This document shows, piece after piece, positions 1 through 13,600 of a DNA stretch of 64,000 bases. The stretch is from Owenia fusiformis (lineage: Eukaryota > Annelida > Polychaeta > Sabellida > Oweniidae). Location of the stretch: NCBI GenBank assembly GCA_903813345.2, contig CAIIXF020000007.1, positions 30,987,564 to 31,051,563 of the forward strand, written 5' to 3'. The first letter of the stretch is position 1; each line of letters opens with the position of its first letter. The position numbers and the translations under genes are program-made. The notes below the pieces were generated by a model, which was given only the letters and a program-made list of their open reading frames with translations, ran no database searches and was not told the DNA's origin.

Positions 1-267
1 TTATCATTTGGGCTCTCCGGAGACTTTGACATTAAGTTGATAGATTTTGTATTTCTGTTAAATTTGATCAACAGAGACACATTTCCTCTTTTGATTTATA
101 TTTCGAAGTGACATTTGATATCATGCCCTCTTTTATTTAAAATTTTATCCATGTTGCTCATTTCCTTTTCCTTAATCAATGTTCCTTCTCCAAAAGACAC
201 ATTCTTGAAGTTTGGTGGTCCTTTTTTATTTGGGTCACCCTGTGTATGTGCAAACTCCCATTTATAG

Positions 268-3200
268 GTGTGGAAGAGGAAACAACTACTTGGACTCCAA
301 TAACTCCAACTCCATCGCGCACTACTCCAGGACCAGGTTTGTAGTTGAAATACACATATATAATTCAATAGAACATATTCACTGGTTTATATATTTCAAA
401 CACCCCTACCCCAACATCTATTTGAATCGTTAAATACTTTATTTATAATTTGTGCAGTTGCCTTAGATGTCTACTTTTGTATACATTATCTATTCAGGGT
501 ATATTAAACTCATAAATATTCCATGCATAGTAGTATATATTTATATTTGTTCTATGTTGACCTTTCTTCACTTTAGATGATTGCATCTGGGAACAGTGGT
601 CTGAATGGGGTCAGTGTACTAAATCGTGTGGTGTGGGAACTAAGACCAGGAATAGGAATATAGCTAAACCAGCAACAAATGGAGGCAATGCCTGTCTCGG
701 AGAGAGTACTCAAGTGACAGACTGTAACACAGACTTTTGTCCACGTGTGTACCTCATTCCATTCAACCTATGAGATCTTTAGCAAAATAATCTTGGCCAC
801 GCTTATTCATAAGTGTTGGTACATTGTTTAAGATTTTTTTTTTTTTTTTATTCACATTTATATGACTAGCTATATACATCATTGAAATAATGCTTATCAT
901 GAATCATTCTGTTTTAGCTATCTGTACATACACTGCATGGAGTGATTTTAGTAAATGTTCTGTGTCATGTGATGTTGGTGTAAAAACAAGGACGAGATCA
1001 TTGGAAGCACCAGCTCAATTTGGTGTGGAATGTCCCCGTTTCATCACTGAACAAGAAGTCTGTGTGAAAAAGAAAACATGCGAAGGTAATTTGTAAATGA
1101 TCACAATCAGTAGAAGACAGCATATGGTGTGAATTTCAGATTTTTAGGAAAACTAATTTTGCAACACCAAGTCAGTCTGCAAACCTCTTTCGAATTGTTC
1201 TCAATTTCTCTTTCCACTCGTATAATATGATCAATATTATATTGAACTATTATTCCAAAAAGACAGAATAAGATTTTGCCAAACATCAGCATACTGAAGT
1301 TTGGGAATCCTTTGCTGTCCAAGTCGATCAAAAATAAGTTTAGAAGTGTCACTTAAATCAATCATCATAATAATAATGTACCAGTAGATCAAAGAGCCTA
1401 TGGTAAAGGTAATCTTTGTCATTTTTCCATTGCATTTAGTACAGAATCAAATGTTTTGCCCAAAGAATCTGCTGTAAGCTATTTACACTTCAATTTTTCA
1501 ATTTCAATTTAGGAATGTTGCAAAAATGTTCTATTATATATCATTTTGCTGCAAATGAAATTATCCTTAAAATGGTATATCATTGTTGGTGTACCTGTTA
1601 AAAAATAAATATTTATCAGGAATACTGGCTAGGGGGGGGGGGCATTTTTGGCCCACCCTGTAAGTGAAAGTTTATTTGTTTCAGGCCATGCTTGTATTGT
1701 TTTAAGTTCTCGATTCAGAGTAGTTTGTAGGTCCACTAATGTTTTTCCATTGATCAAGATATTTTTGTCATCTGCAAATAGGACAAATAGAAGATCATGT
1801 GAGGTCAAATAAATGTCATTAATATACAAGATGAAAAACAAAGGTCCTAAAACCGAACCCTGGGAGACACCACAATGAATTGTTTATATTACTTACATTA
1901 CCCTCACCAAATATGTCTCTATCTCTACCAGGAATCACTAGTGAAATCATAGCTAAGAGCTAGATCATCTTTAGTCATACACTAGTGAAATATGTGTCTC
2001 TAGCTATATATATATTTTGTTTTAGAGTGCATTCCACCAAGTTTCAACTCATCATGTGCAAGTAAGTCAGCTACAGTAATCACATGTGACTGTTTGGATG
2101 CAAGCTGTAACTTGCAAGAGGTTGATGAATGTCTGCCTGGGTGCACCTGTCCAGAAGGCATGGTCATGGAGAAAGGAGGATGCAGGAATGTTACAACTTG
2201 TGGTTGTAGAGTAGGGGATATGAAATATGCCAATGGTGATTCCTGGAATGAAACTGATGCCTGTAGAGAGTGGTGAGTGTTTCTTGTTTACTAGTTTTAA
2301 GATATAGACCAATTCCAGGCCCGTAGCCAGGATTTGCCAAGGGGGGGTTCAGTTTTCAAAAATTTCCAGGGGGGGTTCACATTTGACAATTTTGGTCCAA
2401 ATATGGCTAAAATCACTTGAGAAGTGCTCAAAATGGTGAAAAACTGCATGATTTTGAAAGAATTTTTGCCCAGGGGGGGGTTCGTCCGAACCCTGCGAAC
2501 CCCCCCCCCCCCTGGCTACGGGCCTGAATTCTAGAACATGAGGTATGCTCTAAAATCCTTGATGACTGCACCACATGTTTTTGCAACTACATGTATGGGG
2601 TATATATACCAACATTCTGTTCTTAGATCATCTTGTTCCTGCTAATCTAGTATAACATATCTCAATGATGAAAATTAAAAAAAATATATTCCAAAATTAG
2701 TGGGTCTTATAGTGGGTCCCCCAATATTTATGCCTTTACATTTCTTCGTGTCAAATTATTCCATATTGTACCATATAATTTTAATGTATTTAATTGTGAT
2801 ATTTTTTAGCAAATGTGTTAATGGAAAGACAGAATGTACACCTTATAGCTGTGATGGTAGGTCATTCAAAATATACTTAATATAAACTTATTTATAATAT
2901 ATATATGTTTAGCACATATTTGCACCAAGAATGTTCAGGGATTCAGGCAGAAATACAAGTTAAGTGAGTCTCAAATGAGTCTTGTGTCATTATTTCAACT
3001 CTTTTATTTGAGCATCTCACGTAACATCAAAACTAATATTAAAAACTTAAAAGAAAGTTTTGATTGTACAACTTCATTTTTGAGATTGTGTATTTCACAA
3101 CATAAGAGTGCCCACTTTGAGCTTTTAAGGAAATGTAAGGAATGGTCTGGTTAGATTATTAACCAATGATTCAATATTATATTTGATTACAGTTCTCACT

Positions 3201-4602
3201 TATGTTTTTATGCTTGTTTATTCTTTAGTTGATTGCAAGTGGAGTGATTACATTGATGGTGTATGTGATAAATCATGCAATGGAGGAACTTTGACACGCT
3301 ACAGGTATATACCCATTTATATGGTTGCATCATGGCCCAGTATATACTCTTTCCCTCATAATGTATTATAAGGACTATGACAGCTCATGTGCTGCTACTC
3401 TAGTATCACTAGAAGTTTGATCATTAGTAATTTAGTGGTTAGTGTACCAATCAAAATATAGTATAATACAATCTCAGTTTTGTTTTGTTGATTCTATTAG
3501 GCAATATGATGTATATGCATTGGCTACAAGTAAAACCTTCATTAGGGCCCATAGACATATCATAATGACTGGATAAATTAGTCTGTATGTGATATCATTC
3601 TCATACCTAATTTGCTGTAGCTATATGAGCACACATCTTCTCTGTTCTATGACCCCAAGGGGGAAGGAAAGGGGTATAGACCAATTAAAGTTCAAGCCTA
3701 AGCTATAGAATCACCTTAATATAATCCTTATCCAAAAAACAAGAGTTATAGATGTTTTTAATTTTTTTACAGGACCATTGAGATAGAAGCAAAAGGCAAT
3801 GGTGCTGCCTGTATTGGTGGAAATAGTACAACAACAGAATGCAACACAGGATGTTGTCAAACATGTAATTACAATGGAGAAGAACATGAACTAGGAGTCT
3901 TCTGGTTTGATGGACAATGTGTGCAATGGTAAGAAAACATATATCAAAGGTCTCTTTATATTAGTTGCGTATTCAGGCCATACTTTGTACTTTACAATCA
4001 TATACATTTAGTAATAATGTGCAGTTTTTTTCATTAAAATGTATATTCATGTTCAGAATTTTACTCAAAAATGCTTTTCAGCTTAAACTTTAAAGGATGA
4101 TTGTTTAGCTTTGTTCATAAGGATTTTACTTAACATAAGATAAATCAGTATTATGTATATTTTTGGCATTTATTTTAATAAGATGAAATATATTTTTAGT
4201 ATTTGTCAATGTGATGGTTTCCCAAACTGCTACCCTGTTGAAAAATGTAAGTACCATTTATTCAATTTAAATACTGAAGATTTGTGTTCGAGCATTAACA
4301 TCAGCTGCATCTAGTCAGATTGACTGACAAAACAACCTTTTTTGGGGTTGTTGAGTTGGCCGAGAGGGCTTGAGTACTGGCACGTTCGAGCTAGATTCGT
4401 GTACTCCTTGTGTTTATTCATTTATGGTAGATTCAGGAGCATGTTATGAAGTACAATAAGTATGTCAGCCTTATAAAAGTAAAACACTATACATATTTAA
4501 ACAGAATGTTTTTATAGAGGAGATTTGCAACTTTTGGTTTGTACATTTTAGGTAATGGCACTGGTACAACTCCTGAACCAATAGATCAAACAACTCCTGA
4601 AG
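268..4602 (+). CDS. Module 1 (K-type) with flanking Thr/Pro linkers
   Basis: Exons: linker 268-336; TSP1-A 577-744; TSP1-B 918-1085; TIL/VWC-1 start 2026-2272; VWC-1 end 2810-2856; TSP1-C first half 3229-3304; TSP1-C second half/VWC-2 start 3773-3928; VWC-2 end 4200-4246; linker 4552-4602. The upstream linker reads ETTTWTPITPTPSRTTPGP. TSP1-A has WEQWSEWGQC and CGVG. TSP1-B is atypical: it opens ICTYTAWSDF where others have DCxLSEWS, but keeps CSVSCDVG and ends TCEG. TIL has CASKSATV. TSP1-C joins across an AG|G Arg codon into EAKGNG. VWC-2 reads CICQCDGFPNCY and is completed by Cys at the linker junction. Frame is open throughout. The linker on both sides marks it as a single module rather than half of a dimer. 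Confidence 0.93.
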
Positions 4603-7600
4603 GTCAGAAAACCGTTTAGGATAACACATTCACGTTTCCTTTATTTTAACTTGTTGAATAATATAAATGCATGTTAGAAAATATTGTCTTACATTTCTTC
4701 TTCAATTCATCATGCGTAACTATGTTTTATGTTAGCTTGTCCATGGAACCCATGGTCTGACTGGGGCCCCTGCTCAGCAACATGTGGTATTGGCAGCCGC
4801 ACAAGAACAAGGACTGATCCAAGTCATGCAGAACTTCTGTGCCGTGATGCTGGTGATACAACTGATATTGGCGACTGCAACACTGAACCATGCCCAGGTA
4901 AGACAAAAAATTAAGTTTAAATTTAAAAAGAAAATTATGAAATTATCAATGAGTAAATAAATTTTTCTCAAACTATATTTAGGTGATCCCTAAGCTGTAC
5001 TTGATAATTATTGATTTCAATCAATTTGTCAATTGTCATTTTCAGTTGACTGTGAATTATCGGAGTGGTCTGATGCCAGTGAGTGTTCAGTGACATGTGG
5101 AGTTGGTGTAGTCACCAGGATTAGATCTGTGGCAGTTGAGAGTAAATATGGAGGCAGGGAGTGCAATGGATCCCTGTTAGAGCAAGAAATATGTGTAAAG
5201 GAGCAGTGTGATGGTATGTGTCCCCTATTCCAAGCAGTTAAGAAAGATTTCACTTATTGTTTCACCAATATTGCACTAATGACTTTACACTGATTTCACA
5301 GGGAGAGCTATTGTTGACATTTATTTACAGAGTGTATTCCTCCAAGCTTCAACTCCTCATGTGCCTCTCAATCACTCAGTATCAAATTGTGCAGCTGTAT
5401 TGCCAATCCTGATTGCATTCTTAATAGAAATAATGTCGCATGTGAGCCTGGTTGTGTTTGCCCTGATGATATGGTCATGGAGGAGGGTGAATGTAAACTC
5501 AGGACAGAATGTGGATGCATGGTAGGATCAACTCAATACAATAATGGGGACACCTGGAATAATACAAATTCTAAATCATGTGAAAAGTGGTAAGAACCTT
5601 TGCACCATTGTTCAGGAGATGTTACATGATATAATTATACTTTTATGTTAATAAAACAAGGGTAAGCAACATTTAAATTTTAATTAGAATAAGTGATGCA
5701 ACACATTCCATTAGTTCTCTCATTTTGTTAATTTCAGCGAATGTAAGAACAGTGAGGTGACATGTACACCCTTTGCCTGTGATGGTAAGTGTCGCTAGAT
5801 CAATGAACTATGGTTATTGAAAATAATCTATCATAAAATATCTGATTGTATTTTATTGTATGAATGAAAATCAAATATTAAGTTGACATTGTGTTGTTTA
5901 GTGGACTGTAAGTGGGGTGCTTGGAGAGAAGGTGTTTGTGATAAAACATGTGGAACAGGAGAAATGACAAGTTACAGGTATTCTCTTGTTTAATTAAGTT
6001 TTGTTTAAATATTAATTTATTTACATTCCAAAAAAAATGTGCAATGCAGTTCTCAAAGCTTGCATTATATGTTTCTTATATCACACAAAAAATTATTATG
6101 GCTGCTGAAATCAAAATGCACAAAATTCTTCATTTGAAAAATTATCAATTTAATATGAATGAATGAGTAGTAAGCCAAATTGGGCATATCAGGTGTAGGT
6201 TTTGGTAAAGGGAGACCACCGCGAGGTAGATATTTCTATCATGAACCGAAACCAAGTCTATCATGAACTGGACCTGAGAGTCATTTGATAAAACATACTT
6301 TGTTCAGTTGAATCTGTAACTCAGCCATGAGTTACAGCTCAGTCTGTCTATACATTAAAACATATTTGTTTTAGGAGCCCCGATGTTGAAGCACAAGGCA
6401 ATGGGAAAAGATGTAGAGGTCCATCAAACAAGACTGAGGCATGTAATACAGATTGTTGCTTGACATGCACTTTTAATGGTATTGATCATGAGTTAGGAAA
6501 AGCTTGGAATGCCCCTGGATGTAGAGAATGGTATGTACAATTACTTCTTGAATGGGACAATGCGCAATTGGATTATGCAATTTTAATCTTTCATTTATCA
6601 CTATTACTATGAGAATAAATTGTTATCATTTAATATTCTTTTTACAGTAATTGCTTATGTGATGGAAGTTTCTTCTGCATTGTAATTGATCCAAATTGTA
6701 AGTAACCAATTTAAACACCATGCATATAATGTAAATTAATTGCTACTGCAAAATACACGATTAACCATATACATGTATAGTAGAAACCAATACATTTTGT
6801 TTATGATCTTGGCTCATGCAAGTAAACAAAACAATATAAAACTCAACATATTAGTGAAATAGAGTGTAGTGAAATAAATATACTTACCCATTGACAGGGT
6901 GAGCCAAAAAGGTAACCTAAGTTAGTAACTCAGTCATCCAGCATAGGTTTTTATGTCATATTTTGCAGAATTTAACCCTGTTTAATTTTCCTCCACTCTA
7001 CTAAGTTTAATTAGTCTATTCCCAATGGTCCACTTTCATGCCCATTTTATAAAGCATGCTCCAAGTGCTGAAGCATGCCAAACCCACCCGATATGAACCC
7101 CCAGACTTTGATCTTTGGGACTTTGAAAGACAATGTCTACACCAACAACCCTAGATGCATCAGAGAGTTAAAACAAGAGAATGAAGATTAGAGTCATTAC
7201 ACAAGATATCTGTGAGCTGTAGTCAGAATAACTCAACCTGAGATGAAACCATTTATTTAGCATGTTTTGTAACATGGCTATTTAATCGTGACCATTAAGA
7301 AAATGCAACTGAAACCTGGTAGAATTGTTCAAGTTCAAATACCCCATATATGACTTAAAACCCATGCTGAATGACTGAGTTATTCAAGTTTGTTTGGATT
7401 ACCTTTTTTGGCTCACCCTGTATCTACATGTTTGTCCAATGTTGTATTCCAATATTCGTTACACAATCTTGTAATATTGTATTTAAGGTACTGAGGCAGG
7501 ACCAACGACACCCTTCATTACAACACCTGTCACAGGTACTTGCAACTATCCTGTTATACAAATGAAGGAGCACTTAGTTTTAAAATTAACAAGAAGCTTA

Positions 7601-10600
7601 TAATTGTGTGAACATGTCTCTTGCATAATAATTTGAAATTCATTTGATCAACTGCTTGATATCAGTAGAACATAAAACTAATTTCTCAATCAGCCTTTTT
7701 GCTCACCAAAATTAAATATCTTCCAAATTAGACAGTCAACACCATTTTACTTTTGAATAGGTTTTAGATCTCTTTGTTGTATAATGTATCCATACAATAG
7801 AAATGTGAAAAATAGAATAGGTCCTTACATTTTGAAAAAGTATCAAGGTGGAGTCCTAATCCTGGGCATATATATAAAACTTGCAAATTATGATGTGAAA
7901 TGTGATTCCGTTAGTTGAATATTTTATTTGGAAAAACCGCCTTAAAAATGTACATGCTAATGTGAATAGTGACCAGATAATTGTCATTTATATTTTGCAT
8001 TTTAGATAAGAATGAAACAACTCCCCGCGATCCAGGTAAATACTAATAATATTAATGAAAAATTATGATGAAAACATTTTGAGAAGATCCTTCTTGATAG
8101 GAATATTCTAAAGGAATGAAGGTGTACATTGAAATTTTATACAAACTTGACAATAGCCTTAAGTCTAGATAATTGCACTTCTGAGAAAATATAATAATCC
8201 TAATATAGTTGAAGACATTTATATTCTGTACCATTGACATTTTATGGAACCTATACTACACCCCTAATCCGCACTCTAAAGTCCCGGTACTGTACAGTAC
8301 ATTGAGAGTATGGTTCAGCCAATCTGCAAAAGTTATGTGTATGTGTATACTTTTAAAGGCCCCATGTAAAGTTAAAACCACTTTGGCTTATATTGTAGTC
8401 TTACCCAATGTTATCAAAGTGTGATATGTGAAACTTTTTTTTTTAATTTCAAAAAGTGGTTTTTGATAGACTTTTTGTTCCAAAATTTGTGAATTTATTT
8501 AAAACCAACTTTTAGAGGTCACTCATATCTTCTAATTAGCCACAATTCATACCAATGCACAGCATTCATCCTCCCATGTTTTTTGCCGAAAAAATTAAGA
8601 AAATCGGTTGATAAACAAGCGAGAAATGAACTTATCAGTGCATGAAAATGGTTCTGAGAAAAATGCATTTCAAAATTTTAGTTAAAATTTTAATTCATAG
8701 AAACCAATGGTACAATGATATCTAAAACATAATTTATTCTTCCTTTTAACCCGGTTAGACAATCAACATTGGTTTTTTATGAAAGTCTAGCATATTTAGA
8801 AAAGATTGACATCGAAAAAAAAAATTCAATTTTTTTCAAAAAGTTTTTGGTACCTTAGTGACATCACTAATGTTTCAAAATATTTTTGATAAGCTAAAAC
8901 ATTGAAGTGGCCCATTAAATATGACATTTTATTATTGAAATAGTGTGTCTTTTGTTCAATCTTTGCATTGGTGTTAAAAAGATAATCTTTTTTGAAATGC
9001 ATTAAGAAATATTTGATGATTAAGAAATTTCAACTTTTTTTGAAAAATGGCGGGAAATTTGAATATTTGAGAAATGAAATGCTCACAACTTTTTTTTCAA
9101 AAATTTTTTTTTGTTCAAAAATCTCTAAAATCACTTTTTAAGTCCTGACAAATAGTAAATGAATGATAAAACAATATTTTCAAACCTTAGACGGGGACTT
9201 TAAGCACTTTTGCTATCACCCATTGCCACGTACCTGTTTATAGTGTGTACACTGTCAATAATAATGGTTTATTGTGGTAGTGGTAAATCTTGCAAAATTT
9301 GTCTTGCAAAATGGCCCACACTTTTATTGCCGAAAAGAAATTTGAAATAAAATTCCTGTAGACTTTCAAAATAGCTATTGCTTATATTGTCCAGATGATT
9401 GTAAATGGGGTGAATGGTCAGATTGGGACAGTTGCACAAGGATTTGTGGTGTTGGAAATACAACAAGGACAAGAAGTATAACAAGACCTGCTATAAATGG
9501 TGGAGCTGCATGTACAGGTGGTGCAAATGAAACTAAAGATTGTAATACAAACAAATGTCCAGGTAAACATATCTAATAGTTTAAAGGCTCTAAAGCATGC
9601 TTTTGAAGTATCAGCATTATCAAAACATTGAATTGATGCTTATCTTAACTCTCAAATGAATTTCCATATTATTTGGAATTGTAAAAGTAGATTTTGAAAT
9701 AAAACTTGGATTTCAAGGATCCAACTTATATTATTTGATAGCAGTTTCTTTATAACCGGGGGGGGGGTCCACTATAACCATGGGGCATCAACTATAGAAA
9801 CCGGCCAATCTGAGAGGAAAAACACATGGAAAAATCACTGGAACAGGTATATTGGGCTTTATAAATACTGTCCATCTCAGGCACTGACATGTCTTTGTAA
9901 AATTGTATGTATGTTTCAGTTGACTGTGAGTTGTCTGAGTGGACTGATTATAGTGAGTGTTCAGTGACATGTGGAGTGGGTGTAATAACCAGAAGTAGGA
10001 AGGTGGTTACAGAGCCAAAATACGATGGAGATGAATGTGAAGGACTCTTTGAACAGGAACAATGTTTCAAAGAACAATGTGATGGTTTGTTACTTAACAT
10101 TTGTTTGATAATTGGAAGAGAAATGATTTCATTCCTTGACTCAAGATGGTATGGACTATATTTAACTATGACTATATTTACATGTATATAATGGTACCAT
10201 ATTATATATACTTTAGAAAGAAACAAGGATTTAGGGGTCTGACATATATGTCTTGAGAAACTTAATACATCCATTAGACTGTATTTGTTATAAAATAGAC
10301 CTTTATCTCACAAAACACTTATGTCTTTGTTCTTGTTGATGTATTAGCATGATGTTATGCATCAAATAATGGAGAATTATCTTAACAATGATGCAGCATA
10401 TACTATGTAATATTTAAAAATGAATAATTCTTTGTTTCAATTTCAATTTTGGTATCCTGAAAACTGTTATATTTCCATTCTAGAGTGTATTGAACCAAGT
10501 TTTAACTCATCATGTGCCAGTCGAGACCTAAGTATTCAGGCATGTGTCTGCATTGGTAATGAGGATTGCATACAGTCATTGACAGATGTTGAATGTGTTC

Positions 10601-13600
10601 CTGGTTGTGTCTGCCCAGGGGGTATGGTCATGGAAGAAGGGGAGTGTAAAACAATTGCCTCGTGTGGTTGCCTTGTTGGATCTCAGAGATACGCAAATGG
10701 GGAATCTTGGACAGATGGTTGCAATAATTGGTGAGGCCATTGAACAAAATCACTATTATTTGAAAAATCATTAGTTACATAATCTACATATCGTAAACTA
10801 TACACTTATATGTGTGTAATAGTGTATTCAGAAATGTACTTGCGGTTTTAAATTTCTTCATTTTTATTTTAGTGAATGTGTAGATGGTGAATATGTGTGT
10901 ACTCCATTTGAATGCAATGGTAAATTATTTTAGATACTTCTTTTCATTGACCACTCACTGTACAACTTGTACCAATCCACAACTAGATAGACTTTTATAC
11001 TCAATGTACAATGAATCTCAGTGACCTCTATTTTATCACACTTTTTCAAAATGTGTTATTGTCATCTTGTGCTGAAATAAAATTACTTTGAAATTGAATT
11101 GAATTGAACTGTGGGCATGCCATGCAAATCTTGTCATCAAGAGGCAAGAAAAACTCCTTCCTCTTCAACTTGAATTAAATGCAGATTCAAAAACAGACTA
11201 GTACCAAGATCTGACCAAATCTTTTTAATAAAACATTACAATATTTATCAGTGTGTGGCTTGTTTATGTTACAGTTGATTGTAAGTGGAGTGATTGGAGT
11301 GCCTATGGTGCTTGTAGTAAAGCCTGTAATGGAGGGGATATGTCCAGATACAGGTAAATGTAAATTGATACCATAAGCAATATTGCATGTATAATATTTT
11401 GCTAACAGACCATGGGTTTCAGGTCTTTCTTTGGAGCATTCAATTGCATGCATTTCCCAAATTGCTGAAATCATCTTCTGACACATTTTAATGAGAACAG
11501 TTCACTGATACTCAGCATGTAAATGCAAATACCGAGTGACAATGTAATGTATTTGACATAAAATGACTTTTGTGACATTGTGTCCATTTTCCTGTCCCTG
11601 GAAGTTTGAAATATTGCATCTCCAATGAAAATATTCTAAAGATAAGACATGGCTTAATCAAAGTAATAACAAAATAAAAAAAACATGTTGTCATTTCCGG
11701 CTCACCATGTTTATACAAGGGTCGATCCAGATATTCTGATAGATGTATATTTATACATACAGGTCTATAGACGTCGAGGCTCAGGGTAATGGGACGTGCA
11801 GTGGATCAGAAACTGAAACAACGCCATGCAATACAGACTGTTGTCCAGTGTGTAATTATGTTGGAGTTGACCATGTTAACGGGGAAAAATGGCTAGAAGG
11901 AACTTGCAATGAATGGTAAGCTGTATTATTGTGATATAGATATAAATTCTCATATATATTTTTGGAACATAGCAAGTGACTAATTCTGTAATAATAACAT
12001 TTATAAATTCTACATTAATGTCCTGGATCCCTCTCCCAATAAAATAACAAAACAAGGCATGTGCGGTTGGTTAGATGGCATAAGCTTGTCTGTTAGACTG
12101 GTCATCGCTGGGAGGGGTTTGAGTGTAGACACCGCGATCCCCAGGGTTACAATGGTCAGTCTAAGATGCTGCGTTTTAATAAAACCCATTGACGCAACTC
12201 GACAGCCCCCAAAACATATTTTGAAAAGTATCAATATCTCAACAAATTGATGCTCAAAGACGTCACAGGTCATCTACAACTGAAATGTTGTGACGTAATG
12301 CAATGATTCAAGGAACCTATGAATGATGATCTTTAAGGTTCAGCTGTTCATTTTCTTGTAAATTGCAAAAATAGATTAGTATTTAAAGGTATACTGTAAC
12401 ATACAGCTGACAAAATGGTTAAAAAACATTTTTTCAGGTTTTATAGTCGAATCCATGGTTTAAAACCTTCTCTGGTGATTCTATTTATAATCCATGATTA
12501 AAAAAATATATATATTTCTATGAATTTATCTGATATCTGGTGAAATATTGTATGTATACTTGTGTTGATTGTTAAAATACAAAATAGGTAGGGTAAAGAA
12601 TATTTAAAAGTTGTTTGATCTTTGTCCCAGAAGCAATATTTTGTTTTTTTTATCGACTAGAATTCCTTTAAATCGAATGTCAATTTTAAGTAAAAGCAAA
12701 TCATACATGTCTGTATGTATGGCTGAACTTAGTATGAGGCACCAGGAGAGGTAACTGTTAGTCTCCAAGGTTTTTTTGGATGGTGTTCAGCGGTCATAGT
12801 TTGTTGTCTGTAATAATTTGCGTTCCACGTCTGTAACAATTTGCAATAACTTGGTGGTAACAATAACAAGATGGAGACATTTTGTCATGTCAATGCTTTG
12901 TTCTCATTTTTGGTAATTCTTAAGCCCCCAAACAAAGCATAAACCACTTTGGGTTATATTGTAGTCTTTCCCAATGTTATCAAAGTGTACATGTATCTTT
13001 ACATGGAAGTCGTGACCAATACAATACAAAAAATACAAATATTTGTAATAATCAATGTATCCATTTAAACTAATTGCAATTTACTTTATTTTTAGTTATT
13101 GCCTTTGTGATGGGTCTGTTACCTGCTTCCCTGTTTATAATTGTATGTATATAAATCCTAAAAATTAAATATTATTGTCATTTAACTCGCAAATTGCATT
13201 TTTTAATGATCATAACTATCTTAGCAATTAGGGAGTTTTTTTCATTGTATTACAGTAATGTGTGAATTACTTATTTTTGGTATATAGGTACAGATTGCAA
13301 ATGGGAGGATTGGTCAGATTGGGGAGAATGCACTAAAACATGTGATGTAGGTGTCTCAACAAGAACAAGAGGGATTGCAGAGATGGCAAAGAATGGTGGA
13401 GCTGATTGTCTGGGGGATAACATTGATACTATGGACTGTAATACAGATTTCTGTCCAGGTATATACACAATGGCTAAGATCACTATAAATCCTATTATAT
13501 TGAATAATTATGCTTGCAAAGTGAGTGTCAGTCACAAATAGGATAATAGAAACAAACATCCAAGTGACAATCTCGCCTTGTATTCCATACAAACATAATT

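Noticed and set aside
1-267. Search for an upstream exon, start codon or signal peptide
   Set aside because: No acceptor/donor pair in the right phase and no TSP1, TIL or VWC residues. A 5' gene end is not in the window.
2026-2276. Open frames ending in Trp just past TIL and TSP1-C/VWC-2 exons
   Set aside because: The Trp is TG plus the first intron base. A GT donor lies there and the next exon supplies C or T to make a conserved Cys.
11187-11720. Possible mariner-like element around 11376-11716
   Set aside because: Only one end (CGGCTCACCATG) looks right and the minus-strand frame does not match a transposase motif well enough.
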